From assembly GCA_001314705.1 (NCBI GenBank), contig LJSU01000016.1:62001-126000 (forward strand): a stretch of 64,000 nucleotides of DNA, read 5' to 3'. Positions 18,718 through 29,851 of this stretch are shown one piece after another. The notes under the pieces are model-generated. The model saw only the letters and a program-made list of their open reading frames with translations. It was not told the origin of the DNA and did not search any database. The stretch comes from Rhodobacteraceae bacterium HLUCCO07 (GTDB lineage Bacteria > Pseudomonadota > Alphaproteobacteria > Rhodobacterales > Rhodobacteraceae). Position numbers and translations under genes: made by a program. Numbering within the stretch: position 1 is the first letter of the stretch; each line of letters starts with the position of its first letter.

Positions 18718-19869
18718 TCAGCCCTTCATCGCGTCCCAGAAGCTCTTGACCGAGGAGAAGAAGGACGAGCTTTGCGGGTTGTTCTCCTCGCTCAGTTCCT
18801 CGAACTCCTTGAGAAGCTCCTTTTGCCGCGCGGTGAGATTCACCGGGGTTTCGACCGCCAGTTCGATGAACATGTCGCCCGCAGGGCCACCGCGCAGGGC
18901 GGGCATGCCCTTGCCGCGCAGACGCATCTGGCGACCCGACTGCGAACCGGCGGGAATCTTCACGCGGCTGCGGCCGCCATCGATGGTGGGCACCTCGATA
19001 TCGCCACCCAGCGCAGCGGCGGTCATCGAGACCGGCACGCGGCAGAAGAGATCATTGCCTTCACGTTCGAAGAGATCGTGTTTCTCGACCTCGATGAAGA
19101 TGAAAAGATCGCCCGCCGGACCGCCACGCATCCCGGCCTCGCCCTCGCCCGCGAGGCGAATGCGGGTTCCGGTCTCGACGCCCGCGGGGATATTCACGGA
19201 AAGCGAGCGGTCCTTGTGAACCCGGCCCTGTCCGTGACAGATCTTGCAGGGGTTCTGGACGATCTGGCCCAGCCCGCCACAGGTCGGACAGGTGCGTTCG
19301 ACGGTGAAAAAGCCCTGTTGCGCGCGGACCTTGCCCATGCCCGAGCAGGTCGGGCAGGTTGTGGGTTCGGACCCGCTTTCGGCGCCGGTGCCGTCACAGG
19401 CATCGCATTGCACCGAGGAGGGCACGTTGATGGTTTTCTGCAGGCCCGAAAACGCCTCTTCCAGCGTGATGCGCATGTTGTAACGCAGGTCGGCGCCGCG
19501 GGTGGCGCGCTGTCGCCCGCCTGGGCCACCGCGCCCGCCCATGAAATCGCCGAAGAGATCATCGAACACGTCCGAGAAGGCCGAGGCGAAATCGCCATGG
19601 CCGGGATGACCGCCGGGTCGTGCACCGCCGCCGCCCATGCCACCCTCGAAGGCGGCATGACCGAACCGGTCATAGGCGGCCTTCTTATCGGCGTCCTTCA
19701 AAACCTCGTAGGCTTCGTTGGCTTCCTTGAACTGGGCCTCGGCCTGGGGGTTGTCGGCGTTGCGGTCGGGGTGAAGCTCTTTGGCCTTCTTGCGGTAGGC
19801 TTTCTTGATTTCGTCGGTCGAAGCGCCCCTGGAAACACCGAGCACCTCGTAAAAGTCGCGTTTTGCCAT
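18718..19869 (-). CDS. dnaJ: Chaperone protein DnaJ
   Basis: Hsp40 co-chaperone of 383 residues that stimulates DnaK ATPase. J domain (residues about 1-70) with the HPD motif in [10 protein letters not shown]; Gly/Phe-rich linker ([17 protein letters not shown]); four CxxCxGxG zinc motifs ([32 protein letters not shown]); and the C-terminal substrate-binding domains. ATG at 19869 ([12 protein letters not shown]) has GGGG upstream. It is the second gene of the dnaK-dnaJ operon, separated from dnaK by a strong hairpin. Confidence 0.97.
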   Translation of the reverse strand: MAKRDFYEVLGVSRGASTDEIKKAYRKKAKELHPDRNADNPQAEAQFKEANEAYEVLKDADKKAAYDRFGHAAFEGGMGGGGARPGGHPGHGDFASAFSDVFDDLFGDFMGGRGGPGGRQRATRGADLRYNMRITLEEAFSGLQKTINVPSSVQCDACDGTGAESGSEPTTCPTCSGMGKVRAQQGFFTVERTCPTCGGLGQIVQNPCKICHGQGRVHKDRSLSVNIPAGVETGTRIRLAGEGEAGMRGGPAGDLFIFIEVEKHDLFEREGNDLFCRVPVSMTAAALGGDIEVPTIDGGRSRVKIPAGSQSGRQMRLRGKGMPALRGGPAGDMFIELAVETPVNLTARQKELLKEFEELSEENNPQSSSFFSSVKSFWDAMKG

Positions 19870-19897
19870 CGGGTTATCCCCTTTCAAAGGACCACTT

Positions 19898-19926
19898 GGG
19901 GCCGGGCCGGATCATGGCCCGGCCCC
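19898..19926 (-). promoter_or_regulatory. Intercistronic hairpin between dnaK and dnaJ
   Basis: Perfect 11-bp inverted repeat GGGGCCGGGCC/GGCCCGGCCCC with a 7-nt loop, all G-C, with no T-run. It lies 17 nt after the dnaK stop and before the dnaJ Shine-Dalgarno. Such stems commonly lower downstream expression or protect the upstream message, which would keep DnaK above DnaJ. Confidence 0.55.
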
Positions 19927-19942
19927 CGAGATCCCTGAACGC

Positions 19943-21862
<1,920 letters not shown>

Positions 21863-21976
21863 GTTTTTCGATCCCTTCTACTTCAAGGCGATTTTCGAGG
21901 GCCGGACCCATTATGGCATCCACCCCCGGCTTTGGGGCGCCGTGTCCGGTTCCGCCGGTTCGCGGCGCTTCCGGGC

Positions 21977-22007
21977 GTATATAGGCAGGCAGTTTTGGCG
22001 CTGCAAG
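21977..22007 (-). promoter_or_regulatory. Candidate RpoH (sigma-32) promoter of dnaK
   Basis: Read on the reverse strand: CTTGCA, 16-bp spacer, CCTATATAC. This resembles the heat-shock consensus of alphaproteobacteria (CTTG at -35, CYTATNT at -10). The -10 box lies about 115 nt upstream of the dnaK ATG, leaving a long 5' leader. Confidence 0.6.
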
Positions 22008-22086
22008 CACCGGTATCGTCAAGAGATTGCAAATATCCGGTGTTTTTTGCACCAATCGCCGGAATCGGACGTAACAAGGGGTTGGG

Positions 22087-22710
22087 ATGAGCGAATGTGA
22101 GCGGATCGAACTGCGCGGCGTGACCGTGTTCAGACGCGCGCTGGACGAAAGCGCGCAGGCCGGGCTGGTGGACCGCATCCGCGAGATCGCCCGCGCGGCG
22201 CCGATGTTTCACCCCGAAACGCGCTGGGGCAAGCGGATGAGCGTCAAGATGACCAGCGCCGGAAAATTCGGTTGGGTCAGCGACCGGCGCGGCTATCGTT
22301 ACGAACGCCGGCACCCGTCGGGTGCGGACTGGCCGCCGATCCCGGCTGCGGTGCTGGAGATCTGGGAACGGTTCGGAGCGGTCGCGACGCCCGCCTTGCG
22401 CGCGCCGGAATGCTGCCTGGTCAACTACTATGGCGAGGGCGCGCGGATGGGGCTGCACCAGGACCGGGACGAGGCCGACTTCACGCAGCCGGTTGTGTCG
22501 GTCTCGCTGGGCGATGCGGGGCTGTTCCGCGTCGGCAATATCGAACGCGGCGGCAAGACCGAATCGCTCTGGCTGGAGAGCGGTGACGTGGTGGTGCTCG
22601 GCGGCGCGGCGCGGCTTGTCCATCACGGGGTGGACCGGATCAGGTTCGGGTCGAGCGGGCTCCTGAAGGATGGCGGACGGATCAACCTGACGCTGCGGGT
22701 GGTGACATGA
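22087..22710 (+). CDS. alkB: Alpha-ketoglutarate-dependent DNA dioxygenase AlkB
   Basis: Fe(II)/2-oxoglutarate dioxygenase of 207 residues that repairs N-alkylated bases by oxidative dealkylation. The iron ligands are His124 and Asp126 (GLHQDRDE) and His180 (VHHGVDRI). The 2-oxoglutarate-binding Arg residues are in RINLTLR (Arg198, Arg204). The substrate-lid region FGWVSDRRGYRY is as in AlkB. GGGG sits 6 nt before the ATG. It is divergent from dnaK and convergent with the export permease gene. No Ada protein is nearby. Confidence 0.94.
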   Translation: MSECERIELRGVTVFRRALDESAQAGLVDRIREIARAAPMFHPETRWGKRMSVKMTSAGKFGWVSDRRGYRYERRHPSGADWPPIPAAVLEIWERFGAVATPALRAPECCLVNYYGEGARMGLHQDRDEADFTQPVVSVSLGDAGLFRVGNIERGGKTESLWLESGDVVVLGGAARLVHHGVDRIRFGSSGLLKDGGRINLTLRVVT

Positions 22711-22732
22711 GGTGCAGGACCGCCAGCAGCCA

Positions 22733-23557
22733 TCAGCGCCGCGCGCTCCAGCTCAGCGAGGCGTGGCGGCGGGTATAGAATTCGCCGATCAGCCCGATCA
22801 TCAACAGGGCGATGCCGACGATGATCGGATATTCGAGGCTCGAATTGCGCGGAAAGTAATTCACGAAGATGAAGCCACGCGCCTGGTCGATGGCATGAAA
22901 GAGCGGGTTCCAGTCGAACATGGCCAGCATGTAACCCGGCAGGGTATTGGCGACGAACATCTTGCCCGAGGCGATCATGTTGGCGCGGGTATAGAATGTG
23001 CTGAAGATCGACACGAATGTCGGAAACCACGGCTTGATCGCGAGCAGCACGACGCCCACCGCGAACCCCGTGAACCACGCGATCAGAAAGGCGCCGAAGG
23101 CGGCAACCGGTTGTTCGATGACAAAGCGATTGATGATCACGTAATAGCCGAACAGGATCAGGAAGAGCGACAGCACTTGGATATAGAGTGCCCCCAGGGC
23201 CGCCGAGAGAATCGACACGATGGTGTTCATCGGCGCATGCTGCATCATCGGTGCGGCCGGGCCTTCGGAGCCGACCACCGCGCCCAGCGTCTTGACATGG
23301 GTCATGTAGAGAAAGATGCCCGACATGATGTAGAGCAGGAAGTCACCGCGAATCGCCGAACGGCGCATATCCAGCAGCGAGAACATCGCGTAGAAGACCA
23401 CCACCATGATGGCGACCTGCATCATGTTGATCAAAAGCGCCATGACCGCGTTGCCGTGGCTCTTGCGCACCGAACGCACGACCGAGTGATAGACCAGTTC
23501 GAGAATGATGAAGGCCGAGGTAAGGCTCGATCGCTTTCGGGGTCGTTGTTCGAACAT
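22733..23557 (-). CDS. Polysaccharide-export ABC transporter permease (KpsM/ABC-2 type)
   Basis: Integral inner-membrane protein of 274 residues with about six hydrophobic segments (ALLINMMQVAIMVVVFYAMF, VQVLSLFLILF-type, IVGIALLMIGLIGEF) and the C-terminal YTRRHASLSWS tail seen in KpsM-type permeases. These export capsular or related polysaccharides together with a KpsT ATPase. No ATPase or KpsD/KpsE partner is encoded beside it. The glycan-building genes begin just to the right, and the promoter region is shared with divergent cysQ. Confidence 0.83.
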   Translation of the reverse strand: MFEQRPRKRSSLTSAFIILELVYHSVVRSVRKSHGNAVMALLINMMQVAIMVVVFYAMFSLLDMRRSAIRGDFLLYIMSGIFLYMTHVKTLGAVVGSEGPAAPMMQHAPMNTIVSILSAALGALYIQVLSLFLILFGYYVIINRFVIEQPVAAFGAFLIAWFTGFAVGVVLLAIKPWFPTFVSIFSTFYTRANMIASGKMFVANTLPGYMLAMFDWNPLFHAIDQARGFIFVNYFPRNSSLEYPIIVGIALLMIGLIGEFYTRRHASLSWSARR

Positions 23558-23691
23558 GGCAACACTGCTCCGCCGGGCACCCGTATTGTGGGACGTATTC
23601 CTTGCCGTCCCGTTAGCCGCCGATCATAAGGGGAGCAGGCGATTTTGACAACAAAAGCCGTTGAATAACGCACAGCCAAGGAGCCCCGGAT

Positions 23692-24489
23692 TTGAACCAT
23701 GAAAAACTGAGCACGGTGATGCGCGAACTGGCCCTCAAGGCGGGCGAGACGATCATGGACGTCTATCGCGCGGACGATTTCGAAGTGAAGGTCAAGTCGG
23801 ACGCGAGCCCCGTGACCGAGGCCGACGAGGCCGCCGATGCGGTGATCAGCGCCGGTTTGCGCGCCGCCTTTCCCGATCTTTTGCTGATCACCGAGGAACA
23901 GGCCGCGTCGCATGCCGAGACAGGCGAGACGTTCCTGATCGTCGATCCGCTGGACGGGACAAAGGAATTCGTCAACCGGCGCGGCGATTTCACCGTCAAC
24001 ATCGCCTATGTCGAGAACGGCGTGCCGGTGCGCGGCATCGTCTATGCCCCGGCGAAAGAGCGGATGTTCTATACATTGCCTGACGGCCGCGCGGTCGAGG
24101 AGGAAGGGCCCTTTGATCCGATCCGCGCCGGCGCAACCCGCCCCATCCGCGTGGCCGAGGCCGACAACGGCGCGCTGATGGTGGTTGCGTCGAAATCGCA
24201 TCTCACCGACGAGACCCGCGACTATATCGCGAAATACGCCGTGAAGGATTTCAAGAGCGCGGGATCGTCGCTCAAGCTCTGCCTCGTGGCGACGGGCGAG
24301 GCCGATCTCTATCCGCGTGTCGGGCCGACGATGGAATGGGACACGGCAGCCGGTCACGCGGTTCTTGTGGGCGCCGGCGGAAAGGTGGTGCGGTTCGACG
24401 ATCACACGCCGCTTCGCTATGGCAAGCCGGGCTATCGCAACCCCTATTTCATCGCCCATGCGCCCTCGGTGGAGTTGAAACCGGCATGA
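23692..24489 (+). CDS. cysQ: 3'(2'),5'-bisphosphate nucleotidase CysQ
   Basis: Lithium-sensitive-type phosphatase of the inositol monophosphatase fold, 265 residues. It hydrolyses PAP, the by-product of PAPS-dependent sulfation and sulfate reduction. Metal-site motifs are ITEEQ, DPLDGTKEFVNRRGDFTVNI and EWDTAAGHAVL. The start is TTG at 23692 with GGAG 8 nt upstream; no ATG fits before residue 10. The stop overlaps kdsB (ATGA). Position upstream of a sulfotransferase-containing cluster suggests it clears PAP made there. Confidence 0.9.
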   Translation: MNHEKLSTVMRELALKAGETIMDVYRADDFEVKVKSDASPVTEADEAADAVISAGLRAAFPDLLLITEEQAASHAETGETFLIVDPLDGTKEFVNRRGDFTVNIAYVENGVPVRGIVYAPAKERMFYTLPDGRAVEEEGPFDPIRAGATRPIRVAEADNGALMVVASKSHLTDETRDYIAKYAVKDFKSAGSSLKLCLVATGEADLYPRVGPTMEWDTAAGHAVLVGAGGKVVRFDDHTPLRYGKPGYRNPYFIAHAPSVELKPA

Positions 24490-25286
24490 GCGTTCTGATC
24501 GTCATTCCGGCGCGTCATGCCTCGACCCGCTATCCCGGCAAGCCTCTGGCCGCGTTGACCGGGGCGGACGGCACGGCCAAGAGCCTGATCCGGCGGTCAT
24601 GGGAGGCCGCGCGGGGCGTGTCGGGCGTCGACCGGGTGGTGGTGGCCACGGATGACGCGCGCATCCGCGACGCGGCCGAGAGGTTCGGCGCCGAGGTGGT
24701 GATGACCTCATCCGCATGTCGCAACGGGACCGAACGCTGTGCCGAGGCGCTTGTCGCGCTGGGCGGTGGGTTCGACATCGTGGTCAACCTTCAGGGCGAT
24801 GCGCCGCTCACGCCGGCCTGGTTCGTCGAGGCGTTGATCGAGGGATTGCAGGACAATCCGGCGGCCGCGGTCGCGACACCGGTGCTGCGCTGTGACGGGC
24901 GGGCACTGAACGGGTTTCTCGAGGACCGCCGCGCCGGGCGCGTGGGCGGCACGACCGCGGTGTTCGACCGCCGGGGTCATGCGCTCTATTTTTCCAAAGA
25001 GGTGATCCCGTTCACCGGGCGAGCCTATGACGACGCGGATGAAACGCCGGTCTTTCATCACGTGGGTGTCTATGCCTACCGACCCGCGGCGCTGCGCGAT
25101 TACGCGGGCTGGGAAATGGGGCCGCTGGAGACGCTCGAAGGGTTGGAGCAATTGCGCTTCATGGAGCAGGGGCGGCCGGTTCTGTGCGTCGAGGTCGAGG
25201 CGCGGGGACGACAGTTCTGGGAGTTGAACAACCCCGAGGACGTGCCCCGGATCGAGGCGATGATGCGCGAGATGGGGATGGCATGA
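24486..25286 (+). CDS. kdsB: 3-deoxy-manno-octulosonate cytidylyltransferase
   Basis: Enzyme of 266 residues that makes CMP-Kdo from CTP and Kdo for lipid A core or capsule. Visible motifs are the nucleotide-binding start VIIPARHASTRYPGKPLAAL, VVVATDDARI, NLQGDAPL and YFSKEVIPF. The start overlaps the cysQ stop and its own stop overlaps the next glycosyltransferase, so the three genes are coupled. QGDAPL is seen where QGDEPL is usual; a Glu-to-Ala change at this conserved position is worth noting. Confidence 0.88.
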   Translation: MSVLIVIPARHASTRYPGKPLAALTGADGTAKSLIRRSWEAARGVSGVDRVVVATDDARIRDAAERFGAEVVMTSSACRNGTERCAEALVALGGGFDIVVNLQGDAPLTPAWFVEALIEGLQDNPAAAVATPVLRCDGRALNGFLEDRRAGRVGGTTAVFDRRGHALYFSKEVIPFTGRAYDDADETPVFHHVGVYAYRPAALRDYAGWEMGPLETLEGLEQLRFMEQGRPVLCVEVEARGRQFWELNNPEDVPRIEAMMREMGMA

Positions 25287-26554
25287 CCCCGCCGCCGGTC
25301 AGCGTCGTCATCGTGAGCCGCGACCGGCCCGAAAGCCTGATCTGGTGCCTGACAGGGGTGGCGGGGCTGCGCTACCCGGGTTTCGAGGTGGTGGTCGTCG
25401 CCGACTCGCCGGGCGTCGCGGCGGTGCGCGCCAGCCGGTTCGCGGGGCGCGTCAAGCTGATCGCGTTCGACCGGGCCAACATCTCGGAAGCGCGCAACCT
25501 CGGGGTTTCGCAGGCGGCGGGCGAGGTTGTCGCCTTCATCGACGATGACGCGGTGCCCGAGCCGACATGGCTGACCTTCCTGACCGCGCCGCTCGCCGAT
25601 CCGGGCGTGGCGGCCGTGGGCGGGTTCGTGCGCGGGCGCAACGGGATTTCCTTTCAATGGAAGGCGCGGATGGTCGACACCTGCGGACGCGCCGAACCTC
25701 TGGACGTGGACGAGGCGCAGCCCACGGTTCTGCACCCGGGGCCGGGGCAGGCGATCAAGACCGAGGGGACCAACATGGCGCTGCGGCGGCAGGTCCTGGC
25801 CCGGCTGGGCGGGTTCGATCCGAATTTCCGGTTCTATCTCGACGAGACCGACCTCAATATCCGGCTGGCGCGGGCAGGCATGGCGACGGCGATTGCCCCG
25901 ATGGCGCAGGTGCATCACGCCTATGCCGCAAGCCCGCGGCGCAGCGCGGATCGCGCGGTGCGCGACCTGCACGAAATCGGGGCGAGCTGGGCGGTGTTCC
26001 TGCGCAAGCATTGCCCCGAAGAGCAGCGCGCCCGTCGCTGGCAGGAGGTGCAGAACGACGAGCACACGCGGCTGGACGACCAGCAGGCGCGCGGGTTGAT
26101 CAACGCGGCCGACGCGCCGCGTATTCTTGCCAGCCTCTCCGAGGGGTTCGCCGATGGCCGCCAGCGCGAGATCGCCGACCCGCCCGGGGTCGAGCCATCG
26201 CAGGCCGGGTTCCTGCCGTTCCCGGGGGCCCAAGGGGCGTCGGTCGTCCTTGCGGGGCGCATCTGGCAGGCGCGGCGGATCCGCCGCGAAGCGCGCGACC
26301 GGGTCGCACGCGGTGAAACGGTGAGTCTGTTCCTGTTCTCGCCCACGACACGGTTTCACAAGGTGCGGCTCAGCCCCGAAGGCGTGTGGGAACAGGTGGG
26401 TGGGCTGTTCGGGCGCAGCGAGCGCGATGCCCCGCTTTTCCGGCTCATCGGGTTCAGGGCAAGGGTCGATCAGGAATCGCGGCGCGTGGCCGCGTTGCGC
26501 GACCTGAACGGTGCGGATCAGGACAAGCGGCAACATACCGCGATTTCGCCGTGA
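25283..26554 (+). CDS. Glycosyltransferase family 2 protein
   Basis: Protein of 423 residues with an N-terminal GT-A domain (SVVIVSRDRPESL; ARNLGVSQAAGEVVAFIDDDAVPEP contains the metal-binding DDD; FYLDETDLNIRLARAG is the late acceptor motif). The C-terminal third (about 300-423) resembles no domain I can name. The acceptor and donor sugars are unknown. It is coupled to kdsB by a 4-bp overlap, suggesting use of Kdo or action on a Kdo-linked glycan. An untranslated gap of 107 bp precedes galU. Confidence 0.85.
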   Translation: MTPPPVSVVIVSRDRPESLIWCLTGVAGLRYPGFEVVVVADSPGVAAVRASRFAGRVKLIAFDRANISEARNLGVSQAAGEVVAFIDDDAVPEPTWLTFLTAPLADPGVAAVGGFVRGRNGISFQWKARMVDTCGRAEPLDVDEAQPTVLHPGPGQAIKTEGTNMALRRQVLARLGGFDPNFRFYLDETDLNIRLARAGMATAIAPMAQVHHAYAASPRRSADRAVRDLHEIGASWAVFLRKHCPEEQRARRWQEVQNDEHTRLDDQQARGLINAADAPRILASLSEGFADGRQREIADPPGVEPSQAGFLPFPGAQGASVVLAGRIWQARRIRREARDRVARGETVSLFLFSPTTRFHKVRLSPEGVWEQVGGLFGRSERDAPLFRLIGFRARVDQESRRVAALRDLNGADQDKRQHTAISP

Positions 26555-26661
26555 CTATTCAAAAATCTTGTTGGACAGGTATGTTTCGCCGCAAGAATTG
26601 TGTGGTAAGCAAGCCCTGCATTATCCACCAACGACATGATTGAACAGTGAGGTTTATCACC

Positions 26662-27555
26662 ATGAAGAACAAGGTAACCAAGGCGATCTTTCCGGTTGCG
26701 GGTCTGGGCACCCGGTTCCTGCCCGCCACGAAATCGGTTCCCAAGGAAATCATGACGTTGGTCGACAGGCCGCTCATTCAATATGCAATCGACGAAGCAC
26801 GCGCGGCCGGCATCAAGGAATTCATCTTTGTCACGTCACGCGGCAAGGGCGCACTGGAAGACTATTTCGATCACGCGCCGGTGCTCGAACAGGAGTTGCG
26901 CAAGAAGAACAAGACCGAGCTTCTGGAGATTCTCAAGAACACCAACATGGATTCGGGCGAGATCGCCTATATCCGTCAGCACAAGGCCATGGGTCTGGGT
27001 CATGCGGTCTGGTGCGCGCGGCGCCTGATCGGGAACGAACCCTTCGCGGTCATCCTGCCCGATGACGTGATCGCGGCGGAAAAGCCTTGCCTGCAACAGA
27101 TGGTCGAGGCGTTCCAGGAAAACCCGGGCTGCATGGTGGCGGCAATGGAGGTTCCGAGAACCAAGACCTCGTCCTACGGGATCCTCGACGTGGCCGAGGA
27201 CATGGGTACGCATGTATCGGTCAGGGGCATGGTCGAGAAGCCCGAGGCCGACGCGGCCCCCTCGAACCTTGCGGTGATCGGTCGCTACATTCTGACCCCG
27301 AACGTGATGCGCAACCTCAACCGGATCAAGGCGGGATCCGGCGGCGAGATCCAGTTGACCGACGCGATTGCCATGGAGGCGGCCGAGGGCCGGCCGGTCA
27401 ATGGTTACCGCTTCTCAGGGCAGCGGTTCGATTGCGGTTCGAAAGCGGGTTTCCTTCAGGCCACGGTCTCCTTCGGTCTCGCCCGCGAGGAATTGCGTGA
27501 CGGGTTGATGGAATACCTTCAGGATCTGCTTCATGTAGACAAGGCGGCGCAATAG
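26662..27555 (+). CDS. galU: UTP-glucose-1-phosphate uridylyltransferase
   Basis: Enzyme of 297 residues that makes UDP-glucose. The nucleotidyl-transfer signature AGLGTRFLPATKSVPKEIM and the substrate motif SGGEIQLTDAI are clear. ATG at 26662 (MKNKVTKAIFPVAG) has GAGG about 10 nt upstream; an in-frame start at 26647 is less likely. galE follows 27 nt later, giving a UDP-glucose/UDP-galactose supply pair for the downstream glycosyltransferases. It probably has its own promoter in 26,555-26,661, but I see no convincing boxes. Confidence 0.96.
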   Translation: MKNKVTKAIFPVAGLGTRFLPATKSVPKEIMTLVDRPLIQYAIDEARAAGIKEFIFVTSRGKGALEDYFDHAPVLEQELRKKNKTELLEILKNTNMDSGEIAYIRQHKAMGLGHAVWCARRLIGNEPFAVILPDDVIAAEKPCLQQMVEAFQENPGCMVAAMEVPRTKTSSYGILDVAEDMGTHVSVRGMVEKPEADAAPSNLAVIGRYILTPNVMRNLNRIKAGSGGEIQLTDAIAMEAAEGRPVNGYRFSGQRFDCGSKAGFLQATVSFGLAREELRDGLMEYLQDLLHVDKAAQ

Positions 27556-27582
27556 GCCCGTCACGCGGAGCGGGAGAAGCAC

Positions 27583-28566
27583 GTGAAGACAGTTCTGGTG
27601 ACCGGCGGGGCGGGCTATATCGGCTCGCATGCCTGCAAGGTGTTGGCGCGGGCGGGGATCACGCCGGTCACGTTCGACAATCTTGCAACCGGCTGGCAGG
27701 AGGCGGTGAAATTCGGCCCGTTCGAGCAGGGCGATCTGCTGGATCGGGACCGCCTGGATGACGTGTTTGCCGCCCACCGGCCCGATGCGGTGATGCATTT
27801 CGCCGCGCTGAGCCAGGTGGGCGAGAGCATGGCGCAACCGGGACGCTACTGGCGCAACAACGTCACCGGATCGCTCAACCTGATCGAGGCGGCGGTGGCG
27901 GCGGGGTGCATGGATTTCGTGTTCAGCTCGACCTGTGCGATCTATGGCGATCAGGACAACGTGGTCCTGGACGAAAGCTGCGCCCAGCACCCGATCAACG
28001 CTTATGGCAAGTCCAAGCGTGCGATCGAGGAGATCCTGGAAGATTTCGGCGCAGCGCATGGGCTGCAATCGGTGATCTTTCGCTATTTCAACGTGGCGGG
28101 CGCGGATGACGCGGCCGAAATCGGCGAGTTCCACCAGCCCGAGACGCATCTTGTTCCGCTGATCCTCGATGCGATCGACGGGCGGCGCGGAGCGCTCACG
28201 GTGTTCGGCACCGATTACGACACGCCCGATGGCACCTGCATCCGCGATTACGTGCATGTGATGGACCTCGTGGAGGCACATGTCCTGGGGTTGCGCTGGC
28301 TTGGGGCAGGCAAGGGCAGCCGGGTGTTCAACCTTGGCACCGGACACGGGTTCTCGGTGCGCGAGGTGATCGCGGCGGCCGAGGCGGTGACAGGGCGCGA
28401 GGTGCCGTTCGCCGAAGGGCCAAGGCGGGCGGGAGATGCGACGCGGCTGGTTTCCGGCTCGATGCGGGCCGGGCAGGATCTGGGCTGGACACCGGGCCGT
28501 TCGACGCTGGAGCAGATGATTTCGGATGCCGCGCGCTGGCACAAGGTGGGCCACTATGAGAGCTAA
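27583..28566 (+). CDS. galE: UDP-glucose 4-epimerase
   Basis: NAD-binding extended SDR enzyme of 327 residues interconverting UDP-glucose and UDP-galactose. It has TGGAGYIGSH for NAD, the SSTCAIYG active-site Ser/Thr segment and NAYGKSKRAIEE with the catalytic Tyr-Lys pair, plus NVAGAD. GTG start at 27583 with CGGGAG upstream. The last codons overlap the start of the next glycosyltransferase by 11 nt, indicating coupling. Confidence 0.95.
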   Translation: MKTVLVTGGAGYIGSHACKVLARAGITPVTFDNLATGWQEAVKFGPFEQGDLLDRDRLDDVFAAHRPDAVMHFAALSQVGESMAQPGRYWRNNVTGSLNLIEAAVAAGCMDFVFSSTCAIYGDQDNVVLDESCAQHPINAYGKSKRAIEEILEDFGAAHGLQSVIFRYFNVAGADDAAEIGEFHQPETHLVPLILDAIDGRRGALTVFGTDYDTPDGTCIRDYVHVMDLVEAHVLGLRWLGAGKGSRVFNLGTGHGFSVREVIAAAEAVTGREVPFAEGPRRAGDATRLVSGSMRAGQDLGWTPGRSTLEQMISDAARWHKVGHYES

Positions 28567-29800
28567 ACCCGGCGAGGCGAGGCTATTGGACCTGACCCGG
28601 CTGGTCAGCCGGGCCGGGCGCGTGCCGACCGGCGTGGACCGGGTGGAACTGGCCTATCTGCGGGCACTGGTGGCGGCGAAGACCCCCGCGTTCGGCCTTG
28701 TGCGCACGTCGTTGGGTTACATCCTGCTGGACGAGGACGGCATGTGCGCGATGGCCGAGCGGGTCGAGGGGCGGGTGTCATGGGGGCCGGCGGACCGGTT
28801 GTCGCGGCTGTCGCGCAGGCTTGACCCGGCGCAGCAGCGCGGGCAGTCGGACGCGCGGCGGCTGGCCCGGGCAAGGACCGTGCGCCCGGGTCTGAAACGG
28901 ATGCTGGCGCGGCACCTGCCGCAGGGCACGCGCTATTTCAACGTCGGCCATACCAACCTGACCGAACGGGTGACGCAGGCGGTGAAACAGGGGGTGAACG
29001 GCACGATCAACGTGATGGTACATGACACGATCCCGCTGGATCATCCGCTTTACCAGCGGCCCGAAAGCATCGAGCGGTTCCGCAGGATGATGGGCCGGGT
29101 CAGCCGCGATGCCGATCTGGTGATCTATAATTCGCGCCACACGCGGCAGAGCGCCGAGCGCCGCCTCGAAGAGACCGGGCGCGTTCCGCCGGGGCTGGTG
29201 GCCAAGCTGGGAGTCGAGCTGTCCGAGCCACGACCCGGCGACCTTCCCGCGGGGCTACCGCCCGAGGGGGTCTATTTCGTCACCGTCGGCACGATCGAGC
29301 CACGCAAGAACCATGCGCTTCTGCTCGATATATGGGAGCGGATGGTAAAGCAGACCATTCCGCAGGAGATGCCGCATCTGGTCATTTGCGGGCAACGGGG
29401 CTGGATGAACGAGGAGCTGTTCTTTCGCCTCGACCGGTCCGCGTTGCTGGGTCAGCATATCCATGAACACGGCGATTTGAGTGACGGGGCGATCGCGGCG
29501 CTCGTGCAGGGGGCGGCGGGCGCGCTTTATCCCAGCCTTGCCGAAGGCTTTGGCCTGCCGATGGCCGAGGCGGCGGCGATGGGCGTTCCGGTGATCTGTG
29601 CGGATTTGCCGGTTTACCGGGAGGTGCTCGGGGATATTCCCGTTTACGCAAGCCTGAAGGACAGCTATCTTTGGCAAAGAAGAATAACGTCCCTGGCAGA
29701 CAGTCAGAGGGCGGGCAAGGCAGGAAGTGGTCACGCGGCCAAGGGTTTCGAGCCACCGACGTGGGGCGGGCATTTCAACGCGGTCTTAAAGATGGCGTGA
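28556..29800 (+). CDS. Glycosyltransferase family 4-type protein
   Basis: GT-B fold protein of 414 residues. The C-terminal nucleotide-sugar domain is clear: VTVGTIEPRKNHALLLDIWE and YPSLAEGFGLPMAEAAAMGV, the conserved EX7E region. The N-terminal part starts with RLLDLTRLVSRAGRVPTGVD, typical of small roseobacter GTs acting on surface glycans. The start at 28556 lies inside the end of galE; the longer in-frame ORF from 28526 is not needed. Donor sugar unknown; UDP-Glc or UDP-Gal made by galU/galE is plausible. Confidence 0.85.
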   Translation: MRAKPGEARLLDLTRLVSRAGRVPTGVDRVELAYLRALVAAKTPAFGLVRTSLGYILLDEDGMCAMAERVEGRVSWGPADRLSRLSRRLDPAQQRGQSDARRLARARTVRPGLKRMLARHLPQGTRYFNVGHTNLTERVTQAVKQGVNGTINVMVHDTIPLDHPLYQRPESIERFRRMMGRVSRDADLVIYNSRHTRQSAERRLEETGRVPPGLVAKLGVELSEPRPGDLPAGLPPEGVYFVTVGTIEPRKNHALLLDIWERMVKQTIPQEMPHLVICGQRGWMNEELFFRLDRSALLGQHIHEHGDLSDGAIAALVQGAAGALYPSLAEGFGLPMAEAAAMGVPVICADLPVYREVLGDIPVYASLKDSYLWQRRITSLADSQRAGKAGSGHAAKGFEPPTWGGHFNAVLKMA

Positions 29801-29851
29801 TAAGACCCGGGCAGTTCCGCAATTTCCTGCCATGTGCAAAGAGGGGCGTCA

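Noticed and set aside
26555-26661. Promoter for galU
   Set aside because: A promoter is expected here, but the best boxes (TTGTTG and weak -10 candidates) are too poor to report.
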